From Pontibacter qinzhouensis (lineage in GTDB: Bacteria; Bacteroidota; Bacteroidia; Cytophagales; Hymenobacteraceae), in the NCBI RefSeq assembly GCF_008017455.1, contig NZ_VRTY01000058.1, positions 1 to 39,113 on the forward strand: a stretch of 39,113 nucleotides of DNA. The letters are read 5' to 3'. Under the pieces are notes generated by a model. That model was not told the origin of the DNA and did no database searches. It saw only the letters and a program-made list of their open reading frames with translations. This document shows, in pieces, positions 15,965 through 24,259 of this stretch. A program made the translations under genes and the position numbers. How positions within the stretch are numbered: the stretch's first letter is position 1; each line of letters starts with the position of its first letter.

Positions 15965-16043
15965 AATTAATTCAAACCTTCTGAAGGAATTTTTCTAATG
16001 AAAAACCCCTTCAGAAGGTATTTTACTTTAAAGTGGTCAAGGG
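15965..16043 (-). repeat. 56-bp interspersed element, expanded copy A8 (79 bp)
   Basis: On the minus strand it begins CCCTTGAC and ends GAATTAATT. The interior carries a second, inverted version of the middle block, so the element has grown by 23 bp and folds into a strong hairpin (15976-16019). Confidence 0.7.
15976..16019. terminator. Bidirectional terminator formed inside element A8
   Basis: ACCTTCTGAAGG (15976-15987) is perfectly complementary to CCTTCAGAAGGT (16008-16019); inside these, TTTTTC pairs with GAAAAA around TAAT. It lies between the convergent GH92 and DeoR genes, 37 and 47 bp from their stops. Confidence 0.7.
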
Positions 16044-16066
16044 TAGCTAATAGCACCTAACCCAGC

Positions 16067-16816
16067 TTACAAAACCTGCAAGCCTTTTCGCCAGTACTCG
16101 CTCAATAAAGCATCATCGGGGGCCAGTTCTGTGATAATGGTATGCACGTTTTCGATGTGAGCGACTTTGTAAGGCTGTGTCGTGTTTAGTTTCTCTGATA
16201 AAGGCAAAGACACTACGTGTTTGGCACAAGCCAGCAAAGCCTGTTTTGTAAGTGTTTCTTCCCGGTCAAAATCCGTAATGCCCAGGTCGTGGTGCAGGCT
16301 GCGGGTGCCGATAAAGCAGATATCGGCATGCAGGTCGCGCACAAAGTTAATTACATCAAGCCCAACAGCCACCTGCGCATTTTTCAGGATTTTGCCGCCA
16401 ATAAAAATGGTTTCTACTTTGGGGTGCTCAGACAGTTGCAGCGCTATGGGTAAACTGTTAGTAAATACAGTTGCCTGTAAGTCGAGAGGTAGCTGGCGGG
16501 CCAGTTCCAGGTTGGTGGTGCCGCCATCCATCACCACCACAAAATCGTCTTGTATAAGCGGAACGGCTTTCCGCACAATGGTTACTTTCTCATCGTGCGC
16601 ATAAATTTCGCGGTCTTTGTGACTGAACGGGATGTAGGCATTCTGCATGGCTCCACCATGCACCTTCTTTATCTGACCACTGTCCGAAAGTTCTTTCAGG
16701 TCTCTGCGGATAGTGTCTTCCGATACATTCAGGGTCAGGCTAAGCTCCGAGGAGAGTACCCGGTTATGTTTTCTTATTTCCTCCAGTATAAAGTTCTGCC
16801 GTTCTTGTTTTAGCAT
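16067..16816 (-). CDS. DeoR-family transcriptional regulator
   Basis: A 249-residue sugar-responsive repressor. The N-terminal winged helix is typical (RQNFILEEIRKHNRVLSSEL, then LNVSEDTIRRDLKELSDSGQIKKVHGGA), with the RRDL recognition helix at about residues 37-40. The DeoRC sensor domain follows, with the phosphosugar loops MDGGTTNLELARQLP and FTNSLPIALQL and the late segment GIRSL-like CFIGTRSLHHDLGITDFDREE. Ligands in this family are usually sugar phosphates. It sits inside the glycan locus, convergent with the first GH92 and divergent from GH125, and the inverted repeat at 16851-16890 is a likely operator. It may link phosphosugar levels to mannosidase expression. Confidence 0.93.
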   Translation of the reverse strand: MLKQERQNFILEEIRKHNRVLSSELSLTLNVSEDTIRRDLKELSDSGQIKKVHGGAMQNAYIPFSHKDREIYAHDEKVTIVRKAVPLIQDDFVVVMDGGTTNLELARQLPLDLQATVFTNSLPIALQLSEHPKVETIFIGGKILKNAQVAVGLDVINFVRDLHADICFIGTRSLHHDLGITDFDREETLTKQALLACAKHVVSLPLSEKLNTTQPYKVAHIENVHTIITELAPDDALLSEYWRKGLQVL

Positions 16817-16850
16817 GTTCTTTCAATTTATTGCATGATTGGCTGGTGCA

Positions 16851-16890
16851 AGAGCATTTTAAAGTTAAGAACAATCTTTAAAATTGCTCT
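16851..16890. promoter_or_regulatory. Candidate operator in the DeoR-GH125 divergent region
   Basis: AGAGCATTTTAAAG (16851-16864) recurs inverted as CTTTAAAATTGCTCT (16876-16890); the arms match except for one extra A. The spacer is 11 bp. It lies 34 bp before the DeoR start codon. A related CTTTTAAAG core recurs near 16961. Confidence 0.55.
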
Positions 16891-17095
16891 ATAATAAAGC
16901 TTTTGGTAGCAAATATCTACTTCAGAATGCTTATAAGTCCTATTTTTCTGAATCAAAAACTTTTAAAGATGCATAGTTCGGCATAATAAGTGCGTGTTTA
17001 TGCTTATTTTTTGCGGGTTTGTTTTGATTTGATATTTTTTGTTCCAATATTTAACCTGTCAGTTTCAAATAGCTCTCCCAGAAACCATAGCTTAA

Positions 17096-18523
17096 ATGAC
17101 TACAAGAAGAAACTTTATAAAAGCAACAGGATTGGCGGTAGCCGGAGTAGCTTCAGGCTTTACAGCTGTTCCGTCTTATGTAGTGGCAGATCCCTTTGCT
17201 ACCAAACGCCCGGCCCCTGCAAACCGGAACTTTACCAGCAAAGCCGTGGAGAAGACGATAAAGGATGTAAAGAAAAAGATCGCTGATAAAGAACTTGCCT
17301 GGCTTTTTGAGAATTGCTTACCTAACACCTTAGACACCACCGTGCACTACCAGGTGCTCGACGGTAAACCAGACACCTTCGTAATTACCGGCGATATAGA
17401 GGCAATGTGGCTACGGGATTCTACAGCGCAGGTATGGCCTTACCTGCCCCTGGCCAACGAAGACAAGCAGCTGCAGGACATGCTGGCGGGAGTTATAAAC
17501 CGGCAGGTAAAGTGTATCCTGATCGACCCTTATGCCAACGCTTTTAACATGGGCGCTACCGGAAGCGAATGGGAAAAGGACCTGACAGACATGAAACCGG
17601 AGTTGCATGAGCGTAAATGGGAAATAGACTCCCTGTGCTACCCGATCCGCCTGGCTTACGGCTACTGGAAAACGACCGGCGACACTTCCTGCTTCGATGG
17701 TAACTGGGCAAAAGCCATGGCGCTTACGCTAAAAACCTTTCAGGAACAGCAACGCAAAGAAGGAAGCGGGCCTTACAGTTTTCAGCGGGTAACAGAAAAG
17801 CAGACAGATACGGTTGCCGGTGCCGGTTTTGGCTACCCTATTAACCCCGTCGGCCTTATCTGCTCCACCTTCCGGCCCTCCGACGATGCCACTATTTACC
17901 TGTTCCTGGTTCCGTCTAATTACTTTGCGGTGGTATCGTTGCGGCAACTGGCAGAAATGAGCCAGGCTATTTTAAAAGATGCAGCCTTCGCGCGCCAATG
18001 CACCAGCCTGGCTGATGAAGTGGAGCAGGCCCTGGAAAAATATGCCGTAGCAGAACACCTCGATTTCGGGAAAGTATTTCCGTTTGAAGTGGATGGCTTC
18101 GGCAACAAGCTCTTTATGGACGATGCCAACGTGCCAAGCCTGCTGGGGCTTCCTTACCTTGGAGTAATGCCTGCAACGGACCCTGTTTACCAGAACACCC
18201 GGAAGTTTGTACTGAGCACCAACAATCCATTTTTCTACAAAGGGAAAGCGGGAGAGGGTATAGGCGGCCCACACGTAGGTGTAGAAATGATCTGGCCGAT
18301 GAGCATTATCATGCGGGCGCTTACCAGCAGCTCTGATGCGGAGATAAAAGACTGCCTGCGCATACTGAAAACAACGCATGCCGGAACAGGCTTTATGCAC
18401 GAAACCTTTCATAAAGACGACGCGACTAAGTTTACCAGAAAGTGGTTTGCCTGGGCAAACACGCTGTTCGGTGAGTTAATACTGAAGCTGCACAAGGAAC
18501 GCCCGCACTTGTTGCGCGCCTAG
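17096..18523 (+). CDS. GH125 exo-alpha-1,6-mannosidase, Tat-exported
   Basis: A 475-residue enzyme of the GH125 family (formerly DUF1237), which removes terminal alpha-1,6-linked mannose with inversion. It begins with a Tat-type signal: TTRRNFIK followed by a moderately hydrophobic, Ala/Gly-rich stretch to about residue 31. The (alpha/alpha)6-barrel shows the family segments FVITGDIEAMWLRDSTAQVWPY, YANAFNMG, KWEIDSLCYPIRLAYGYW (Asp178, probable acid) and GTGFMHETFHKDDATKFTRKWFAWAN (Glu436, probable base). It is encoded between the DeoR gene (divergent) and the second GH92, and would act after GH92 trimming on the alpha-1,6 arm of high-mannose glycans or mannan backbone. The assigned catalytic residues are by motif position only. 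Confidence 0.95.
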   Translation: MTTRRNFIKATGLAVAGVASGFTAVPSYVVADPFATKRPAPANRNFTSKAVEKTIKDVKKKIADKELAWLFENCLPNTLDTTVHYQVLDGKPDTFVITGDIEAMWLRDSTAQVWPYLPLANEDKQLQDMLAGVINRQVKCILIDPYANAFNMGATGSEWEKDLTDMKPELHERKWEIDSLCYPIRLAYGYWKTTGDTSCFDGNWAKAMALTLKTFQEQQRKEGSGPYSFQRVTEKQTDTVAGAGFGYPINPVGLICSTFRPSDDATIYLFLVPSNYFAVVSLRQLAEMSQAILKDAAFARQCTSLADEVEQALEKYAVAEHLDFGKVFPFEVDGFGNKLFMDDANVPSLLGLPYLGVMPATDPVYQNTRKFVLSTNNPFFYKGKAGEGIGGPHVGVEMIWPMSIIMRALTSSSDAEIKDCLRILKTTHAGTGFMHETFHKDDATKFTRKWFAWANTLFGELILKLHKERPHLLRA

Positions 18524-18558
18524 TACATAGTTAAATTAGAAATTCAAAATTAGAAATG
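18524..18558 (+). repeat. AAATTAGAAATTnAAAATnAGAA repeat fragment, copy 2
   Basis: Begins immediately at the GH125 stop codon and matches the inverse copy at 10865-10897, including the GTACAnAGT end. Confidence 0.45.
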
Positions 18559-18663
18559 AGGTGCTGAAGCAGCCATTTTTAATATTTTAAATTTGATAGA
18601 ATATAAGAATTTACTTGACTATGTAGTAAGTACATTCCAGTAAGTTGTGCCGGGTGGGTGAGC

Positions 18664-18719
18664 AATTATTTAAATGGAAATGACCTCCAGAAGGATTTCT
18701 GTCAGAAGTTTGCCAAGGG
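18664..18719 (-). repeat. 56-bp interspersed element, copy A9
   Basis: Minus-strand reading: CCCTTGGC, CTTCTGGAGG in the middle, and TTTCCATTTAAATAATT at the end. It lies in the GH125-GH92 gap, opposite in orientation to both genes, ending 69 bp before the GH92 start. Confidence 0.8.
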
Positions 18720-18788
18720 TCTATCCGACCTGGTTCTATTACGTGTACATATTCCCTGAAAAATAACTGTCAGACTTTTTTCTTTCGC

Positions 18789-21092
18789 ATGAAGCTCGTT
18801 TCATTACATTTCCGGAAGTGGCATTTGCTGGTTTGCCTTCCGGTGCTCGGCCTGGTGCAGGCATGCACTACCACGCATAAGGAGAGCAAAAGCAGCCATG
18901 AACTCACTACTTTTGTGAATCCGTTTATTGGTACCGGCGCACATGGGCATACCTACCCGGGTGCAACAGTGCCCTTCGGTATGGTGCAACTGAGCCCCGA
19001 TAACGGTGCGCAGGGCTGGGACTGGTGCTCCGGCTACCACTACTCCGAAAATACTATTTCCGGTTTCAGCCATACGCACCTGAGCGGCACCGGCATCGGC
19101 GATTTATGCGACATTTCTGTGATGCCCGTAACAGGGGATGTAGATTTAAGCAAAGGTCCTGTGAAGGATGCAAAACCGACCTATGCCTCAGCCTTCTCGC
19201 ATGCCGATGAAATAGCCAGTGCAGGATATTATGCTGTAAAGCTGCAGGATTATAATATTCGGGTAGAACTGACAGCTACCGAAAGAGCCGGATTCCATAA
19301 ATATACTTTTCCTCAGTCTGATAAAGCTTCGGTTATCTTTAACCTAGGCTTCGCCATTAATTGGGACAGCCCGACTGATGCTTACCTGAAGGTAGAAAAT
19401 GACTCTACAATGTCAGGGTATCGGTTATCTAAAGGCTGGGCAGAAGACCAACGGGTCTATTTCGTAGCCAGATTTTCCAAACCTTTTAAGAGCTACAGCA
19501 CGGCCCTTGACAGTGTAGTGCAGGCAAGTAAAGCCGAAACAAAAGGAAAGATCGTAAAAGCTAAATTCGATTTCAACACGGCAAAAGACGAAGTTATTTA
19601 CCTGAAAGTAGCTATCTCCTCTGCCAGTGTGGAGGGTGCCAGAGCTAACCTGGAAAATGAGCTGCCCCATTGGAATTTTGAGCAGGTAAAAAACGAGGCA
19701 AATACAGCCTGGAACAATGCCTTAGCCGCTATACAAGTTACAAGCCCGAACGATACGCTGAAAGAAATCTTTTATACCGCCTTGTACCACACCAAGCTTG
19801 CTCCTGTACTTTTCAGCGATGTACAACGCAACTACAAAGGAGCAGACGGGAAGGTACACCAGGCACAGGACTTCACTAAGTATACCACTTTCTCGTTGTG
19901 GGATACCTTTCGTGCTGCCAACCCCTTGCTAACGCTTGTAGAAGGCGACCGTGTAAACGACATCATCAACTCGATGCTGTCTCATTACCGGCAACACGGG
20001 CTACTGCCGGTATGGGAACTGCATGGCAACGAAACCAACACCATGACAGGCTACCATGCCATTCCGGTTATAGCCGATGCCTATTTTAAGGGGTACCGCA
20101 ACTACAATGTAGCCGAAGCCTATGAGGCCATGAAGAAAAGCGCTATGCAGGATATAAGAGGAGTGAACTTCTACAAACAATATGGCTATATTCCTTCTGA
20201 TTTAGAAGATGAATCTGTTACCAAAAACCTCGAATACGCTTACGACGATTGGTGCATAGCGCAGGTAGCCAAAGACTTAGGTAAAGCAGAAGACTATGCC
20301 TACTTCACCAAAAGGGCGGGCAGCTATAACCTGCTGTTCGATGCTTCTGTTGGGTTTATGAGAGGAAAAAACGTTAACGGAACCTGGAACCCTACCTTCG
20401 ACCCAAAGCACTCGGCACACCGCGAAGGCACCGATTATACCGAAGGCAACGCCTGGCAACACAGCTGGTTTGTGCCACACGATGTGCAAGGGCTGATTAA
20501 TTTGCACGGTGGTAACCAACAATTTATAGCAAAACTAGACGATCTTTTTAACGAAGATTCTGAAATTACCGGCGACAACACTTCTCCTGATATCTCTGGC
20601 CTGATCGGGCAGTATGCCCATGGCAATGAGCCGAGCCACCACATCGCCTATTTGTATAACTACGCCGGAGCACCTTGGAAAACGCAGCAAATGGTGCGGC
20701 AGATCATGCAGCAAATGTACCAGGCTACACCCGATGGCATAAGCGGCAACGAAGACTGCGGACAAATGTCGGCCTGGTATGTGTTCAGTGCCATGGGTTT
20801 TTACCCGGTTAACCCTGCGGAAGGCATTTATGTTATCGGGAGCCCGCTGTTTGAGGAAGTCAGCATAAATCTGAAGGGCGGCAAGCGCTTTCTGGTGGTG
20901 GCCAACCAGGTGTCAGATAAGAACATCTACATTCAGTCAGCCACTTTAAACGGTAAACCGCTAAACCGCTCCTTTATTTCGCATAAAGAGGTAGTAGAAG
21001 GAGGAACTCTGATAGTAGAGATGGGCAGCCAACCGAATAAAAAATGGGCCACTGCCGCCGGGAGTTACCCACCCTCCATGAGCAAGCGGTAG
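18789..21092 (+). CDS. GH92 exo-alpha-mannosidase, lipoprotein
   Basis: A 767-residue canonical GH92 enzyme. The N-terminus ends in LVQAC with Cys26, so it is a lipoprotein, probably displayed on the outer membrane or facing the periplasm. Family motifs in order: FVNPFIGTGAHGHTYPGA, VPFGMVQLSPDNG, SGFSHTHLSGTG, LWDTFRAANPLL, NLEYAYDDWCIAQ, EGNAWQHSWFVPHDVQGL, HGNEPSHHIAYLYNYAGAPW with the general acid Glu614, and GNEDCGQMSAWYVFSAMGFYPV with the base cluster. Unlike the first GH92 of this locus it has the intact acid and the HLSGTG loop. Linkage preference (alpha-1,2, 1,3 or others) cannot be read. It is flanked by A9 and A10. Confidence 0.96.
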   Translation: MKLVSLHFRKWHLLVCLPVLGLVQACTTTHKESKSSHELTTFVNPFIGTGAHGHTYPGATVPFGMVQLSPDNGAQGWDWCSGYHYSENTISGFSHTHLSGTGIGDLCDISVMPVTGDVDLSKGPVKDAKPTYASAFSHADEIASAGYYAVKLQDYNIRVELTATERAGFHKYTFPQSDKASVIFNLGFAINWDSPTDAYLKVENDSTMSGYRLSKGWAEDQRVYFVARFSKPFKSYSTALDSVVQASKAETKGKIVKAKFDFNTAKDEVIYLKVAISSASVEGARANLENELPHWNFEQVKNEANTAWNNALAAIQVTSPNDTLKEIFYTALYHTKLAPVLFSDVQRNYKGADGKVHQAQDFTKYTTFSLWDTFRAANPLLTLVEGDRVNDIINSMLSHYRQHGLLPVWELHGNETNTMTGYHAIPVIADAYFKGYRNYNVAEAYEAMKKSAMQDIRGVNFYKQYGYIPSDLEDESVTKNLEYAYDDWCIAQVAKDLGKAEDYAYFTKRAGSYNLLFDASVGFMRGKNVNGTWNPTFDPKHSAHREGTDYTEGNAWQHSWFVPHDVQGLINLHGGNQQFIAKLDDLFNEDSEITGDNTSPDISGLIGQYAHGNEPSHHIAYLYNYAGAPWKTQQMVRQIMQQMYQATPDGISGNEDCGQMSAWYVFSAMGFYPVNPAEGIYVIGSPLFEEVSINLKGGKRFLVVANQVSDKNIYIQSATLNGKPLNRSFISHKEVVEGGTLIVEMGSQPNKKWATAAGSYPPSMSKR

Positions 21093-21134
21093 CAGTTCGT
21101 GCCAGGTATTTACAAGGTCATCGTATAGAAGTAA

Positions 21135-21190
21135 CCCTTGACTAAATTGAATGAAAATTGCTTTGGAAGGCCATTTCCATTTAAATAATT
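21135..21190 (+). repeat. 56-bp interspersed element, copy A10
   Basis: CCCTTGAC, CTTTGGAAGGCC at position 30, and TTCCATTTAAATAATT at the end; 42 bp after the GH92 stop. Confidence 0.87.
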
Positions 21191-21201
21191 TGACATTCTT
21201 C

Positions 21202-21325
21202 GCTAGTGCGAGCTTGTAGCTCGTACTTTCATCCCACTGACTTTTTGAAATGAGTACTATCAGATTGATTTCCCATTTTTTAGTCAGAAGAAATAAGAGG
21301 TACGAGCTGCAAGCTCACACCAGCG
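21202..21325. repeat. Paired-arm palindromic repeat, copy B1
   Basis: Left arm GCGAGCTTGTAGCTCGTAC (within 21202-21226) and right arm GTACGAGCTGCAAGCTC (21300-21325 region) are inverse, separated by about 73 bp. Each arm also folds on itself (GAGCT-TGT-AGCTC). Confidence 0.75.
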
Positions 21326-21431
21326 CCCTACACGCTGCTTTCCCCTTTCAGGGCCAGCTTCAGCTAGGGCAAAAAAAAGCTATGTAAACTTGTATTGATA
21401 ACCACACAAGCATCCAAAAACAAAAGAAATA

Positions 21432-22409
21432 ATGAGTAGCAGAAGGAAATTCCTGAAATTGTCTGCCCTGGGTACTACTTTTTTAAGTGGCCTGTACCCC
21501 ATAGAACAAGCATTTGCCGGATCGTTGGGTAAAAAAGCAGTAAATAAACCTGTGGTAATTTCTACCTGGGACCATGGTATGCCTGCCAATGATGCTGCCT
21601 GGAAGGTATTGTCGCAGAAAGGAAATGCCCTTGACGCGGTAGAGGCTGGTGTGCGGGTGCCGGAAGGCGACCCGCGTGTCCGGACGGTTGGCTATGGCGG
21701 CTACCCCGACAGAGAAGGCAAGGTAACCTTAGATGCCTGCATCATGGACAAGGATAGCAATTGTGGCGCAGTTGCTTTTCTGCAGCACATTAAGCACCCT
21801 ATTTCTGTTGCCCGCAAAGTAATGGAAGACACGCCGCACGTAATGCTGGTAGGAGAGGGAGCCTTGCAATTTGCGCTATCCAAAGGGTTTCAAAAAGAAA
21901 ATCTGTTGACTCCTGAATCTGAAAAAGACTGGAAAGAATGGATGAAGGAGTCGAAGTACAAACCGGTTATCAACATAGAAAACCATGACACTATTGGCAT
22001 GCTGGCGCTGGATGCGAATGGCGATTTGGCTGGCGCCTGCACAACAAGCGGAGCTTCCTACAAAATGCACGGCCGTGTAGGCGATTCGCCCATTATCGGG
22101 GCTGGCTTGTTTGTAGATAATGAAGTGGGCGCAGCTACGGCCACAGGTTTGGGCGAAGCAGTAATCCGGATGGTTGGAAGCCATTTGGTGGTGGAACTGA
22201 TGCGGCAGGGAAATTCGCCGGAGAAAGCTTGCAAGCTGGCTGTGGAGCGAATTATAGCCAAGCACAAAGATGTGTCGGACCTGCAGGTAGGGTTTATTGC
22301 CTTAAATAAACAAGGAGAATATGGCGGGTATTGTATTCACAAAGGGTTTAACTATGCGGTACATACTAACTCTGGTAAAAAGTTGATAGATGGAAAGTAC
22401 AAACTATAA
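21432..22409 (+). CDS. N4-(beta-N-acetylglucosaminyl)-L-asparaginase (glycosylasparaginase)
   Basis: An N-terminal nucleophile hydrolase of 325 residues that splits the amide bond between GlcNAc and asparagine, the last step in N-glycan breakdown. A Tat-type signal is present (SSRRKFLKLSALGTTFLSG). The family blocks are WKVLSQKGNALDAVEAG, GDPRVRTVGYGGYPD, and the autocleavage site NHDTIGMLALD, where cleavage between Asp186 and Thr187 would make Thr187 the nucleophile. TTSGASYKMHGRVGDSPIIG and FVDNEVGAATATGLGE complete the active site. Its end overlaps the CutC-family gene by 20 bp, so the two are translationally coupled. The strong HDTIGM and RVGDSPI blocks favour glycosylasparaginase over plain isoaspartyl peptidase. 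Confidence 0.93.
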   Translation: MSSRRKFLKLSALGTTFLSGLYPIEQAFAGSLGKKAVNKPVVISTWDHGMPANDAAWKVLSQKGNALDAVEAGVRVPEGDPRVRTVGYGGYPDREGKVTLDACIMDKDSNCGAVAFLQHIKHPISVARKVMEDTPHVMLVGEGALQFALSKGFQKENLLTPESEKDWKEWMKESKYKPVINIENHDTIGMLALDANGDLAGACTTSGASYKMHGRVGDSPIIGAGLFVDNEVGAATATGLGEAVIRMVGSHLVVELMRQGNSPEKACKLAVERIIAKHKDVSDLQVGFIALNKQGEYGGYCIHKGFNYAVHTNSGKKLIDGKYKL

Positions 22410-23166
22410 CCTTCTGGCTGGGCAGAAACTGGTACTGGAGGTGTGCGTGGAGTCTGTACAGTCTGCTGTGGCAGCTGAGAAAGGTGGTGCGCAGCGTGTG
22501 GAGCTATGCAGCGGTTTATCGGAAGGCGGTTTGACACCCAGCTATGGCCTGATTCAAGTGGTCAGGAAAAGCATCGGGATAGGGTTGCATGTGCTCATAA
22601 GGCCCAGAAGAGGCGACTTTTTATATTCTGAGCTTGAGGTAGAAATCATGAAAAGAGATATAGAAATTGCCAAGGAGTTGGGAGCAGACGGTGTGGTGTT
22701 GGGAGCTCTTAGACCGGAAGGTCATGTGGATTTGGAGCTGATGCAGGACTTTATAGCTGTGGCCAGACCGCTTTCTGTTACCTTCCACAGAGCTTTTGAT
22801 GTTACTCCAGATCCTTTAAAAGCCTTAGACGACCTGATGCATTTAAAAGTAGATCGTTTGCTTACCTCAGGGCAACAAGGCACGGCCCTGGAAGGAGCAG
22901 CTCTAATAAGTAACCTAATAGAGCGTGCAGGTAATAGCTTAATTGTTATGCCAGGCAGCGGGGTGAATGAGCGCAACATGCAGGAGCTTTTAAAGCTAAC
23001 CAGGGCAACAGAGTTTCATACCTCTGCCCGGAAAAAAGTAGCCAGCGACATGATATTCCGGAGAAGCGACCTGCCAATGGCCGGTGTACAGCAACTGACT
23101 GAATACGAGAACCTGGTAGCAGATAAACAAAAAATCGCCGCTATCTGTAATTTGTCGGTGGCATAA
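22390..23166 (+). CDS. cutC: CutC family protein
   Basis: A 258-residue TIM-barrel protein of the CutC family. It has no signal peptide, so it is cytoplasmic. The family signatures are clear: LEVCVESVQSAVAAEKGGA, RVELCSGLSEGGLTPS, VLIRPRRGDFLYS, GVVLGALRPEGHVD, SVTFHRAFDVTPDP and LTSGQQGTALEGA. CutC was named for copper tolerance in E. coli, but that role has been questioned and the catalytic activity is unknown. The start codon lies inside the glycosylasparaginase gene (20-bp overlap), and the gene is convergent with the LacI regulator. This context points to a role in sugar or amino-sugar catabolism here; that is an inference. Confidence 0.93.
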   Translation: MESTNYNLLAGQKLVLEVCVESVQSAVAAEKGGAQRVELCSGLSEGGLTPSYGLIQVVRKSIGIGLHVLIRPRRGDFLYSELEVEIMKRDIEIAKELGADGVVLGALRPEGHVDLELMQDFIAVARPLSVTFHRAFDVTPDPLKALDDLMHLKVDRLLTSGQQGTALEGAALISNLIERAGNSLIVMPGSGVNERNMQELLKLTRATEFHTSARKKVASDMIFRRSDLPMAGVQQLTEYENLVADKQKIAAICNLSVA

Positions 23167-23191
23167 TTTTTAATTTTAACCTTACCAGGCT

Positions 23192-24259
23192 TTAATGGAA
23201 GGTGGATTCCAGGTAAGATTCCAGGTTCTGTTGCGTAATTATCTCAAGCGGGAAAAGATCGAAATGCGGTGGTGCCTTTTTAAGTAATAAATGGTTTGCC
23301 AGGTAGTTAATGCCTAAAAATGCCTGCCGTTTCGGATTCTGGTTTATCAGAAAGTCTATGATGCCCGCTCTTAAATAGTGTATGTTCTCCTTCAGTAAAT
23401 CATAGCCAACCAATCGGATATCCTTTTTCCCACTCTTTTCCAGAATAGACGAAACCAGCGAAGTGCCTTTGGAAGTAGAAACCAGAATACCCTTTAGCTT
23501 TGGGTCGGCCAGCAGATTCTCCACCTCTTTTTCTATAGCTGTTTCTTTCAGGTTGCCTAAATCGAGCGTCTTAATGTTGTAGTCAGTACCGTTGTGCTCT
23601 GCAAAATATTCTTTAAATCCTCTTTCTTTCTCAAGTAAGTGAATAGAGTTATGGCTGTCTTCGTTTATGTGCAGCACCACAAAATTGCCCGAACCGCCTT
23701 GTCCTAAGCACATTAGTTCCGCTCCGACTTTTCCGCTGCTGTATAAGTTCTGTCCGATAAAACTTAAAGGTTCTACTTCTGGTATGTTGGTATTAAACAG
23801 GATATAAGGAATGCCCATATCCTTGAACTTCTGGAAATAGGGAAGGGCCTCATGGTAAAAGATTGGAGCAACCAAAATGCCGTCAGGGTTTGCTTCCGTT
23901 ACTTCTTCTGCTACGCTTCTGAAAGATTCTTTGTCATATAAGTTGAAATAGAAAGGTTCTATAGAGAACTCATATTGCGCCCACTCGGTTTCAGCCTGCG
24001 TAATGCCTTGCTCCGATTGTGCCCAGTATTCATCTAAAGAGGGGTCAGGAATTAACACGGCTATTCGGTAGGTTTTTTTGGAGCCGAGAGTACGTGCGAT
24101 CAGGTTAGGCTTGTAATCTATTTGGTGCAGGGTTTCTAAAACCTTTTGTAGCGCTTCGTCAGAGACCTTGCCTCTGTTGTGCAGAACTCGATCTACAGTG
24201 CCTATAGAAACACCAGCCAACTGGGCAATATCCTTTATCCTGATTTTCTTCTTTTCCAT
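23192..24259 (-). CDS. LacI-family transcriptional regulator
   Basis: A 355-residue sugar-responsive repressor. The N-terminal helix-turn-helix and hinge are typical (KIRIKDIAQLAGVSIGTVDRVLHNRGKVSDEALQ, then IDYKPNLIARTL). The periplasmic-binding-protein-like sensor covers about residues 65-345, with the ligand-pocket segments DEYWAQSEQGI, NPDGILVAPIFYHEAL and RLVGYDLLKENIHYLRAGIIDFLINQNPKRQ. The late segment containing NQNP is close to sensors that resemble ribose or inositol binding proteins. It is located between the CutC gene (convergent, 25 bp apart) and the SusC gene (divergent, across 1.65 kb), so the SusCD operon is a reasonable target. The inducer is unknown. Confidence 0.93.
   Translation of the reverse strand: MEKKKIRIKDIAQLAGVSIGTVDRVLHNRGKVSDEALQKVLETLHQIDYKPNLIARTLGSKKTYRIAVLIPDPSLDEYWAQSEQGITQAETEWAQYEFSIEPFYFNLYDKESFRSVAEEVTEANPDGILVAPIFYHEALPYFQKFKDMGIPYILFNTNIPEVEPLSFIGQNLYSSGKVGAELMCLGQGGSGNFVVLHINEDSHNSIHLLEKERGFKEYFAEHNGTDYNIKTLDLGNLKETAIEKEVENLLADPKLKGILVSTSKGTSLVSSILEKSGKKDIRLVGYDLLKENIHYLRAGIIDFLINQNPKRQAFLGINYLANHLLLKKAPPHFDLFPLEIITQQNLESYLESTFH

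Larger units (their letters stand above)
21093..21431. other. Intergenic region, 339 bp, repeat-rich
   Basis: Element A10 is followed 11 bp later by the paired-arm repeat B1. The remaining 100 bp are the leader of the glycosylasparaginase gene; TAAACTTG at about 21384 is only a near match to a -7 box. Confidence 0.7.
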
